From assembly GCA_964484515.1 (NCBI GenBank), contig CAZAGT010000333.1, positions 1 through 5,661 on the forward strand: a DNA stretch of 5,661 nucleotides, given 5' to 3'. This DNA comes from CAZAGT01 sp964484515. Its GTDB lineage: Bacteria; Desulfobacterota; DSM-4660; Desulfatiglandales; HGW-15. Within the stretch, counting starts at the first letter, position 1. Every line of letters starts with the position of its first letter. A program made the translations under genes and the position numbers. Shown one piece after another: positions 1 through 5,583 of the stretch. The notes below the pieces were generated by a model that searched no databases, had not been told where the DNA came from, and was given only the letters and a program-made list of their open reading frames with translations.

Positions 1-24
1 GATGGGGGGTTTCCCGACTGTCTC

Positions 25-336
25 CTACAGCCAAGTCTTAGAGACCGAGCGATATGAGAGACTTGGCACACTCTTACTCGGCAAGCTTAGGGAGGGCCGG
101 CTCCTGCTCGGCCTGCTGATAGAAGCCCGACTCTTGCTCCGATAGCTCAAGGACGCCCGCGACGTGGAGCGATAGCTTAAGCTCGGGTTATCGTATTTTG
201 GTAAGACATAGGAAGACCTCATGACCCGAGCTTGGGCATCGTGACCGCCCCCGGCCGCACCGCTGAATGCCATGAGTAAGAAAACCCCCAGCGCCATGAG
301 AGTAGATCTTTCCAAAATTATCTTCATTTTCATCAT
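25..336 (-). CDS. Small exported Ser/Arg-rich decapeptide-repeat protein, hypothetical
   Basis: This 103-residue protein matches no family I recognise. Residues 1-36 look like a Sec signal peptide: a basic start (K3, K5, R10), a hydrophobic core at about 12-28 and a plausible AQA|R cleavage after residue 36. The mature part is about 67 residues with roughly 14 Arg/Lys and one acidic residue, so it is very basic. Residues 51-100 are five tandem ten-residue units of consensus [P/A]-S-[L/I]-S-Y-R-S-x-S-[R/K/V], followed by a TWL terminus. There are no cysteines, so no disulfides or covalent cofactor sites. AGGGGG at 341-346 precedes three clustered in-frame ATGs. The second (ending at 333) has the better spacing and would give 102 residues. 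The gene is divergent from iorA and no terminator is visible before the window edge. The signal peptide, ribosome binding site and in-frame period support a real gene. An envelope or surface-binding role is only a guess. Confidence 0.62.
   Translation of the reverse strand: MMKMKIILERSTLMALGVFLLMAFSGAAGGGHDAQARVMRSSYVLPKYDNPSLSYRSTSRASLSYRSKSRASISRPSRSRPSLSLPSKSVPSLSYRSVSKTWL
37..186 (-). repeat. Five tandem 30-bp coding repeats
   Basis: This 150-bp block encodes five consecutive ten-residue units (residues 51-100 of the small exported protein), for example PSLSYRSTSR and ASLSYRSKSR. The period is also visible in the DNA: near-copies of GAGCGATA on the plus strand start at 47, 137 (as CTCCGATA) and 167, at multiples of 30 bp. 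Units 3 and 4 have diverged (SRPSRSRP and SLPSKSVP), which suggests old duplication with later drift, not recent slippage. Confidence 0.8.
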
Positions 337-614
337 CCGTCCCCCTGATTCCTTTGCGCTTTTCCAAGTGAGAAATACATGCGATCCGAAGTGGTCCCGC
401 CTTCATCCTTGTGCTTTACGCAATTAAAATCAAATTAACGCTCAAAGCTGAGAAATCAACAGGCGACCCACTGCCCTAAGGCGCAATCCGGGATGCAGAT
501 TGTGCGTTGGCGTGACCAAACGGGCAGCAGAATATCATGCAAGCGCCAGGAGACGAACGCGATCCGGCATGCCCTCTGAAACCGTATTAGGAGGCAAATA
601 CACGGACTTTTTCC
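337..614. other. Divergent intergenic region between the small repeat gene and iorA
   Basis: No credible gene is present in this stretch. It should hold the promoter of the minus-strand small gene (AT-rich at about 420-440, no clear consensus pair) and any iorA regulatory site. Two things stand out. One is the nested fold at 471-527. The other is an orphan AGGAGG at 589-594, which has no ATG, GTG or TTG at a usable distance downstream. Confidence 0.6.
471..527 (+). other. Potential three-way-junction RNA fold
   Basis: CTGCCC (471-476) can pair with GGGCAG (522-527) and encloses two hairpins. The first is GCGCAATC (481-488) with GATTGTGC (498-505), 8 bp including one G-U pair. The second is TTGG (507-510) with CCAA (516-519) around a CGTGA loop. 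The wobble is G-U on the plus strand but would be a C-A mismatch on the minus strand, which slightly favours plus-strand transcription. It matches no riboswitch class I recognise. It could equally be a DNA operator or chance. Confidence 0.3.
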
Positions 615-641
615 TTGACAGCTCAACTTTTATTCAATTAT
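615..641 (+). promoter_or_regulatory. Candidate sigma-70-type promoter for iorAB
   Basis: TTGACA at 615-620 is a perfect -35 hexamer. The best -10 candidate is AATTAT at 636-641 (four of six consensus bases, 15-bp spacing, which is short). A weaker alternative lies at 638-643 with 17-bp spacing. Transcription would then begin near 648-650 and give a leader of about 65 nt before the iorA start at 715. The -35 match is strong and the -10 is not, so the exact start is unsure. Confidence 0.45.
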
Positions 642-704
642 GGAATTCCTTTTTTTTAGGTATTTTGCCGAGGCCTTAGGCGATGCGGCCTTTGCCGAAG
701 GAAC

Positions 705-709
705 GGAGG
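705..709 (+). promoter_or_regulatory. Ribosome binding site that decides the iorA start
   Basis: GGAGG sits 5 nt before the ATG at 715. The in-frame ATG at 640 has only AT-rich sequence before it and no Shine-Dalgarno match, so 715 is preferred as the translation start. Confidence 0.75.
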
Positions 710-714
710 AACAG

Positions 715-2628
715 ATGCTAATTGCCGATCAAGGAACAACGGAGAAGCGGGAGTTCTTACTAGGAAACGAGGCCATTGCCAGGGGGGCGCTGGAGGCCGG
801 CGTTCAATTCGCGGCCGGCTATCCGGGAACACCTTCATCCGAGATCTTGCAGACGCTTCTCAATGCGGCCAAGGAGTTGAATATACATGCTGAATGGTCG
901 ATCAACGAGAAGGTCGCGGCGGAAAAGGCCGCGGCAGCTGCGGTCGCAGGCCTGCGCTCAATGGCCACCATGAAAAACGCCGGGCTAAGCGTGGCCTTGG
1001 ATTTCATTACCCTTCTCAGTCTCTCCGGTTTGGGGACCGGCCCGGGGGCGATGGTGGTGGCGGTATGCGACGATCCTTCCGCCCACTCTAGCGGCGACGA
1101 AACCGACTCTCGCTGGCTAGCGAAATTCGGCTCTCTTCCCATGCTTGAACCGACCAGCGTGCAGGAAGCCAAGGAAATGGTGAAATACCTGTTTGATCTT
1201 TCCGAGGAGTTCAAACAGGTTACCATGCTCCGGAGCTACACAAGGCTTTCACACGCTACCAGCTCCGTTGAATTTGGTGCCTTGCCCGAGTTCAACCGAA
1301 AGGCCTATTCGGACCCATCCGACTTCATCAACCCGTACCTCGGTCTCGCCAAACATATGGCCACGCTGACGCGACTGCGAGAGATCGCGACCCGCTTTGA
1401 AGCCTCGAGCTTTAACAAGTATGAGGGTCCGGAAAGCCCCGAACTCCTGGTCGTCTGCAGTGGGGGTGGTCGTCTCTGCTCAAAAGACGCGGTCGAACTG
1501 CTGGGATTGCAGGACAAGGTGGCCATTCTGACGATCGGTACGATATGGCCCTTTCCCAAGCAGACAGTGCAGGTTCACCTACAAGAATCGAAACAGATCC
1601 TAGCCGTTGAGGAAGTCGATCCGTTCGTCGAAATCCATGTCAAGGAAGCGGTTGTCGACGGCGGCCTTGAACTCAAAAAGATTTATGGAAAGGAGTCCGG
1701 CCATATCCCGGTGTACGGAGAAATGACGCCGGACACGGTCGTCAATGCGCTCAAGACCATCTTCAGTCTGGATTATCAGCCACGAAATAGCCTCTTTGCC
1801 CGTGAGTCCAGGGAGCGGAGCGATGAATTGCTCATCACCCGGGGATTGGCGTGGTGTCCGGGATGCCCACATAGGGCTAGCTTCTGGGCCCTGGAAAAAG
1901 CGGTCAAGGCGGATGGACGCGGAGCCTACGTCACCGGAGACATTGGCTGCTACTGTCTTGATATTCAGCCGAACTCCAAGCACCAGGAAAACCTGATGCA
2001 TGCCATGGGTTCCGGGGCCGGTCAGGCGGACGGTTTGGGGATGCTCGGACAATTCGGTCATGATCAGCCGGTGATATCGGTATGTGGAGATTCGACCTTT
2101 TTCCACGCCTCGATACCTGCCCTCGTCGATGCGGTCTATCACAAGTCTGAGATGATCCAGATCGTGTTTGACAACGATGTGACCGCCATGACGGGACTAC
2201 AGCCCCACCCGGGAGTACCGTATGATGGTCTCGGAGAGCCCAAGCAGAGGATTGACATTGAGACCTTCTGCAAATCGCTTGGATGCGAGGTCGAGGTCTG
2301 CGATCCTTTTGACATCCGGGTGACCACAAAAAAGATGCGTGAATTGATGAAACGGGAAGGCGGCGTTCGTGTTTTGATCCTCCGCAGGGCCTGCGAGCTA
2401 AAACGAATGAAACAGGAGAAGACGACACCCTATCAGATGTATGTCGATCAAGAGACCTGCAAAGGTTCTGAGTGTGAGATCTGTTCTAGCCAGTTTCAGT
2501 GTCCGGCCTTTGACCGTGATGCCGTGACGGGAAAGGCGATGGTCAGAGAAGACATCTGCTCCGGTTGTGGCGTTTGCGTGGATGTCTGTCCTTTTAAAGC
2601 GATCTCCAAGGAGGCAAAAGCAGCATGA
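715..2628 (+). CDS. iorA: Indolepyruvate ferredoxin oxidoreductase, alpha subunit
   Basis: Cytoplasmic, oxygen-sensitive enzyme subunit. With IorB it oxidatively decarboxylates indolepyruvate and other arylpyruvates with CoA to arylacetyl-CoA and CO2, reducing ferredoxin. From ATG 715 it is 637 residues, a normal family length; starting at 640 would add 25 residues (MEFLFFRYF...) that lack a ribosome binding site and overlap the promoter. Order of parts: N-terminal pyruvate-oxidoreductase-type domain with GYPGTPSSE at 35-43 and NEKVAAE near 64-70; a middle transketolase-C-like domain at about 235-345; a thiamine diphosphate domain with CPGCPHR 381-387, GDIGCY 408-413, GDS 458-460, DND 486-488 and TAMTG 490-494; then a ferredoxin-like tail. 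The tail has cysteines 582, 587, 590, 596 (C-x4-C-x2-C-x5-CP) and 615, 618, 621, 625 (canonical C-x2-C-x2-C-x3-CP). The wider first gap is the one oddity. Its stop overlaps iorB, so the two are translationally coupled. Substrate preference within arylpyruvates cannot be read from sequence. Confidence 0.96.
   Translation: MLIADQGTTEKREFLLGNEAIARGALEAGVQFAAGYPGTPSSEILQTLLNAAKELNIHAEWSINEKVAAEKAAAAAVAGLRSMATMKNAGLSVALDFITLLSLSGLGTGPGAMVVAVCDDPSAHSSGDETDSRWLAKFGSLPMLEPTSVQEAKEMVKYLFDLSEEFKQVTMLRSYTRLSHATSSVEFGALPEFNRKAYSDPSDFINPYLGLAKHMATLTRLREIATRFEASSFNKYEGPESPELLVVCSGGGRLCSKDAVELLGLQDKVAILTIGTIWPFPKQTVQVHLQESKQILAVEEVDPFVEIHVKEAVVDGGLELKKIYGKESGHIPVYGEMTPDTVVNALKTIFSLDYQPRNSLFARESRERSDELLITRGLAWCPGCPHRASFWALEKAVKADGRGAYVTGDIGCYCLDIQPNSKHQENLMHAMGSGAGQADGLGMLGQFGHDQPVISVCGDSTFFHASIPALVDAVYHKSEMIQIVFDNDVTAMTGLQPHPGVPYDGLGEPKQRIDIETFCKSLGCEVEVCDPFDIRVTTKKMRELMKREGGVRVLILRRACELKRMKQEKTTPYQMYVDQETCKGSECEICSSQFQCPAFDRDAVTGKAMVREDICSGCGVCVDVCPFKAISKEAKAA
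2608..2614 (+). promoter_or_regulatory. iorB ribosome binding site inside iorA
   Basis: AAGGAGG lies 10 nt before the iorB ATG, within the last codons of iorA. Together with the ATGA stop/start overlap it indicates coupled, stoichiometric translation of the two subunits. Confidence 0.8.
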
Positions 2629-3233
2629 GTATTCAATTCGATCCTCTTAACATGATCATCTGCGGCGTTGGGGGCCAGGGCAATATCCTGATCTCCAGGA
2701 TGCTAGGTCGGACACTGACCAAGAAGGGTGCCTACGTGACCATTGGGGAGACCTTTGGCGCGGCCCAACGGGGCGGAGACGTCTTTAGCAGTGTTCGTAT
2801 ATCCCAACAGAGGTTTTATGGGCCGCTAACGCCTGAAGGCGAAGCCCATATCGTGATGAGTATGGAGCCTTTGGAGACCCTACGGGTGTTGAGAAGATAC
2901 GGGAACCCAGAGATAGCCAGCTTGACAAATTTTCATCCCATTCCACCCGTCAATGTCCTAGCCAAGCAGTCTGAATACCCCGATCTGGAGAAGTTAAAAG
3001 AGGCCAACCGATCTCTGTCCAAATCAGCCTGGTTCATCAACGCCACTGAGATGGCCATGGAACTGAATGCCCCCATCGTGACCAATATCATCATGATCGG
3101 GGCCTTGGTGGGGACCGAGTTGCTCCCCTTAACCCTCGAAGACATTCAAGGGAGTATTGAAGAGATGTTCCCTCCGTCCAAGGTCGAATTGAACATCGAG
3201 GCATTGAACAGGGGATACAAGGCGGTTCACTAA
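2625..3233 (+). CDS. iorB: Indolepyruvate ferredoxin oxidoreductase, beta subunit
   Basis: This 202-residue protein is a typical full-length IorB, built on the gamma-type domain of the pyruvate/2-oxoacid ferredoxin oxidoreductase family. Visible marks are the glycine-rich GVGGQG at 14-19 directly after the first strand, the GETFGAAQRGGDV segment at 41-53 (QRGG at 48-51), SMEPLETLRVL at 79-89 and the NIIMIGAL helix at 154-161. In the family this domain joins the alpha subunit to complete the CoA and active-site region; it carries no iron-sulfur motif itself, and none is seen here. The start is fixed by the ATGA overlap with iorA and the AAGGAGG upstream. It is the last gene of the operon in this window: an arylacetate-CoA ligase gene, often next in bacterial ior loci, does not follow, and the sequence passes into non-coding DNA. 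The generic family domain is certain; the ior assignment rests on pairing with IorA. Confidence 0.94.
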   Translation: MSIQFDPLNMIICGVGGQGNILISRMLGRTLTKKGAYVTIGETFGAAQRGGDVFSSVRISQQRFYGPLTPEGEAHIVMSMEPLETLRVLRRYGNPEIASLTNFHPIPPVNVLAKQSEYPDLEKLKEANRSLSKSAWFINATEMAMELNAPIVTNIIMIGALVGTELLPLTLEDIQGSIEEMFPPSKVELNIEALNRGYKAVH

Positions 3234-3268
3234 GGACTCGGAAGTGGAAGTTCAGGGACCGGCGTCCT

Positions 3269-3476
3269 GAGGCCGACGGAAACCGCCCATCTGTCCCGAT
3301 TTCATCGGGAATACTTTCATCCTGGCCCAGTTAAATTCTCGCTGTGCGAGACGCCGAAGCCGAATCAACAGGGCAAGTCACTGCAGCGTACATGAGAGGC
3401 GTGAGGCTCAGACCCCCTCTTTGGAGCGGGTCCCCGGTTTCGAAAGCCTTGCATCGGGACATTTTCCGTTGGCCTC
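3269..3476 (+). repeat. Long imperfect inverted repeat (RNA helix or MITE-like element)
   Basis: GAGGCCGACGGAAA (3269-3282) is complementary to 3463-3476 over 14 positions, with a single G-T wobble (3275 with 3470). Just inside, GTCCCGAT (3293-3300) is perfectly complementary to ATCGGGAC (3453-3460). The two helices are nested, separated by 10 nt on the left and 2 nt on the right. Further inside, CTTTC (3314-3318) can pair with GAAAG (3442-3446), and CTGG (3322-3325) with CCGG (3434-3437). The wobble is G-U only on the plus strand. Read as RNA, this is a closed domain of about 208 nt. Read as DNA, it is a short element with terminal inverted repeats; I see no target-site duplication (flanks TCCT and CCAA) and no transposase. 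Confidence 0.6.
3294..3310 (+). other. Perfect palindromic hairpin after iorB
   Basis: TCCCGAT and ATCGGGA form a 7-bp stem around a TTC loop, 60 nt after the iorB stop. The following AATACTTTC is too poor in T for a good intrinsic terminator. The left arm is shared with the long-range helix to 3453-3460, so the two pairings are mutually exclusive. Confidence 0.5.
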
Positions 3477-3518
3477 CCAAACATTGTCTTTACAGCAGTC
3501 CGGCTATCAAGAAAAAGG

Positions 3519-3549
3519 AAAGGCAGAGCCATGTCGGCTCTGCCTTTTT
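3519..3549. terminator. Strong bidirectional intrinsic terminator
   Basis: AAAGGCAGAGCC (3519-3530) pairs perfectly with GGCTCTGCCTTT (3536-3547) around the 5-nt loop ATGTC, and the plus strand continues as TTTTTC to 3550. On the minus strand the stem is followed by CCTTTTTC, so it should also work for transcripts coming from the gltX side. It lies 286 nt after iorB and about 540 nt beyond the gltX stop, between the two convergent genes. Confidence 0.88.
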
Positions 3550-4086
3550 CATTTGATTCCCCCAGTTTTGCACCTCGTACGTTCTAAACGCGTCCGTATT
3601 TGTCGTCCGAAATCAGGAGCGGGGTTGGGGGCAAAGGGCGACTGGCTTAATGCCCGAGTTCAACACCGGCCACCCTATTATCGAGGTAGTTTTGGGGCTT
3701 GGCGGCTTCCCACCAAGCTGCAAACTGTATGATGCGACTAACCCTTGAGCAAACGGTATGCCAAAGGAAAGCAAAGAAGGTCACACTAATTTTTGAATAG
3801 CTTTCAGTGAGTTAAACCACCCAGCCTTCTCCGGCAAAGAGGTAAGGGAAACAAAACCCCATCGCCGACGGAAAACGAGGTCGCATCCCTGGCAAGGCTT
3901 TACATACCTCATGCTAACGACCTTGGTATTTAGGCTGGGGGTTGATCTATTCCGTCTCGCAAGGCTTGATCATTCCTGTGATCACACCCTTCACCTTCCA
4001 TTTTCAGTCTGTCCACCCGTAACATTACCTTTGTGCAGCACCTATGGCCGCCCGTCGACACGGACTCCCCCTCAGGTCCATGCGGT
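3550..4086. other. Gene-free region between the terminator and gltX
   Basis: I find no gene, tRNA or recognisable RNA family in these 537 bases; short open frames lack ribosome binding sites. Visible items are a minus-strand hairpin at 3697-3718 (arms GCTTGGTGG and CCGCCAAGC, loop GAAG, one U-G pair), a third copy of the repeat arm at 3864-3901, and two TGATCA palindromes 12 bp apart (3967-3972 and 3979-3984). No terminator is seen close behind gltX, so its transcript may run as far as 3519. Confidence 0.5.
3864..3901 (+). repeat. Diverged third copy of the inverted-repeat arm
   Basis: GCCGACGGAAA at 3864-3874 is identical to 3272-3282 and differs by one base from the reverse complement of 3463-3473. 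After a gap it is followed by GCAAGGCTTT (3892-3901), whose exact reverse complement is at 3443-3452. The two modules therefore occur in the same order as in the right arm read on the minus strand, with a 16-nt gap in place of 9. Shared order makes common descent more likely than chance matching. Confidence 0.45.
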
Positions 4087-5583
4087 CTAGGCTGCAGGAG
4101 GATCATCAAAAAAGGTGACGGCTTTCCGCAGACGGGTGACGACGCGCTGTTGCCCGATGGCCAAAAGAATGTCAAAAAGGCCGGGGCCCACGGCCTGGCC
4201 GGTGACCGCGGTCCGAATCCCGTTGATGAGGATCCCGGGCTTGACCTTGAACTCTTCAGCTGTCAAGCGAATGATCTGCTCGACGTCTTGGCTCTCAAAT
4301 GTCTTTATCGCCTGAATCCTCTCGGCCGCGACCGCGAATAGTGCTTTAAGTTCCTTGTGTTTCAGGATGTTCTTTTTCAGCGGTTTGCTCTCTATGGGAA
4401 AGTCGTCACAGAAGTAAGGACGACCGAGGGTGGCAAAATCCGTCGTAAAATGGTAACGGCTGCGAATCAACTCCATCGTGGCAATAAACCATTCCCGCTT
4501 TACTCCTTCAAATTGCGGATTCCAGATCCCGGCCTTCACCAGCTCGACCCTGACATAAGGCGCGAGCTCGGCCACGGGCAGATGTCTTATATAGTGGGCG
4601 TTGATACTGATGGCCTTGGGATCTGTCATAAACTTCGAATCATCCTTTCTGAGGTCAAAGATGGAATTCGAGCGGCTGATGCCTTCCAGGGAAAAGGCTT
4701 CGATCAATTCTTGCCTGGAAAAAATCTGTCTTGAGTCTGGGGTGGACCACCCTAAGAGGACCAAGAAGTTCACCATTGCCCAAGGCAGAAACCCATGTTC
4801 CTGGTAGAAGTGAATCGCTACTCGTTCGCCGTGTCTCCTTTTAGAGATCTTGGCCTTTTGCGTATCCAAAGTGAGGGCCATATGTGCAAACTCCGGTGGG
4901 GGTGCCCCAAGGGCCTCGTAAATCAAGAGCTGTTTGGGCGTGTTCGCCAAACCATCCTGTCCGCGAATGACATGGCTTATTCGATCACGAATGTCATCCA
5001 CTGCATTGGAGAGGACGTAGAGGGGTTGACCGTTGGACCGTACGATGACGAAGTCCTCTATATCGCTATACCGCTTCTCGATCGGCCCGCAGACGAGGTC
5101 TTTAAAACGAACAGCGCCTGAATCTCGCGGGACCTTGAGTCGAATGGTGAAAGGCATCCCAGCGGCCTCCTTTGCTTCCCCCGCCTGAGGCTGCAGATCG
5201 CGACAAGTCCCGTCGTAATGCAGGGTGCCTTTTAGCCTGCGCGCCTCTTCCCGTCTTTTCTCAAGCTCCTCCCGCGTACAAAAACACTTGTAGGCGTGCC
5301 CCGATTCGAGCAGCCTTTTTGCGGCCGACAAATGCTCACCGATGGATTGGGACTGGAAAAAGGGACCTTCATCCCAGCTGATCCCAAACCATTTGAGGCC
5401 CGCGAGAATCCCCTCGATTGATGCTTCCGAAGATCGATCCTGATCCGTATCCTCGATTCTGAGGATAAATCGGCCACCCGTCTTTTGGGCAAAAAGCCAG
5501 TTGAATATCGCCGTTCGAGCACCCCCGATATGGAGATACCCGGTCGGACTCGGCGCAAATCGTACGACCACGTCCTCAGGCAT
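4087..5583 (-). CDS. gltX: Glutamyl-tRNA synthetase
   Basis: Cytoplasmic class I aminoacyl-tRNA synthetase that charges tRNA-Glu with glutamate using ATP. At 498 residues it has the usual bacterial length with both halves present. The Rossmann catalytic domain opens with RFAPSPTGYLHIGGART (HIGH-type motif HIGG at 18-21) and LRIEDTD at 41-47. CFC at 100-102 and YDGTC at 123-127 form the zinc-type insertion; the second ligand pair reads C127-R-D129 where the E. coli enzyme has C-x-H. NAVDDIRDRISHVIRGQDGLANTPKQ spans about 193-218, and KISKR at 245-249 is the KMSKS loop. An alpha-helical anticodon-binding domain follows from about 330 to the end. GAGGT at 5590-5594 is 6 nt before the ATG, supporting this start. 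Whether it is discriminating, or also charges tRNA-Gln for GatCAB amidation, cannot be decided here. It is convergent with iorAB and functionally unrelated to it. Confidence 0.97.
   Translation of the reverse strand: MPEDVVVRFAPSPTGYLHIGGARTAIFNWLFAQKTGGRFILRIEDTDQDRSSEASIEGILAGLKWFGISWDEGPFFQSQSIGEHLSAAKRLLESGHAYKCFCTREELEKRREEARRLKGTLHYDGTCRDLQPQAGEAKEAAGMPFTIRLKVPRDSGAVRFKDLVCGPIEKRYSDIEDFVIVRSNGQPLYVLSNAVDDIRDRISHVIRGQDGLANTPKQLLIYEALGAPPPEFAHMALTLDTQKAKISKRRHGERVAIHFYQEHGFLPWAMVNFLVLLGWSTPDSRQIFSRQELIEAFSLEGISRSNSIFDLRKDDSKFMTDPKAISINAHYIRHLPVAELAPYVRVELVKAGIWNPQFEGVKREWFIATMELIRSRYHFTTDFATLGRPYFCDDFPIESKPLKKNILKHKELKALFAVAAERIQAIKTFESQDVEQIIRLTAEEFKVKPGILINGIRTAVTGQAVGPGLFDILLAIGQQRVVTRLRKAVTFFDDPPAA

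Larger units (their letters stand above)
3234..3518 (+). other. Structured non-coding region downstream of iorB
   Basis: No credible gene is present: the short frames here have no ribosome binding site and run through hairpins. The stretch is dense in inverted repeats. They include a small stem with a CGGC loop at 3252-3270, a perfect 7-bp stem at 3294-3310, a 6-bp stem with a TGT loop at 3337-3351, a GACCC/GGGTC stem at 3411-3432 (inner CTC/GAG, loop TTTG), and the long-range arms described separately. It could be the iorAB 3' untranslated region or a separate RNA ending at the terminator at 3519-3549. TTAAAT at 3331-3336 is -10-like but lacks a -35 partner. Confidence 0.5.

Noticed and set aside
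589..594. AGGAGG that might start a small upstream gene or an N-terminal extension of iorA
   Set aside because: No ATG, GTG or TTG lies 4-13 nt downstream, and nearby frames close quickly. It may be chance or part of a protein-binding site.
671..697. Competing small stems in the iorA leader (AGGCC/GGCCT and CGGC/GCCG)
   Set aside because: The 4-5 bp stems do not cover the ribosome binding site and have no T-run, so attenuation is not supported.
819..1226. Minus-strand open frame opposite iorA, and others at 1305-1559, 1600-2142 and 1931-2428
   Set aside because: They lie wholly within iorA, lack ribosome binding sites and recognisable motifs, and are explained by the codon pattern of the sense gene.
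3340..3505. 6S-RNA-like rod built from AGCCG/CGGCT, ACTGC/GCAGT and GAGGC/GCCTC pairings
   Set aside because: These 5-bp helices conflict with the much stronger 14-bp and 8-bp inverted-repeat helices, and no 6S sequence hallmark is recognised.
3421..3732. Plus-strand open frame of 103 codons (and 3344-3556) after iorB
   Set aside because: Both read through the hairpins and the strong terminator at 3519-3549, have no ribosome binding site and give low-complexity, motif-free proteins.
3234..4086. tRNA, tmRNA, RNase P or SRP RNA gene in the large gap
   Set aside because: I searched both strands by eye for a TTCRA T-loop with a paired stem, tmRNA ends, and RNase P and SRP signatures, and found none that fit.
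3930..4175. Minus-strand open frame overlapping the 3' end of gltX
   Set aside because: It starts inside gltX in another frame, has no ribosome binding site and resembles nothing known.
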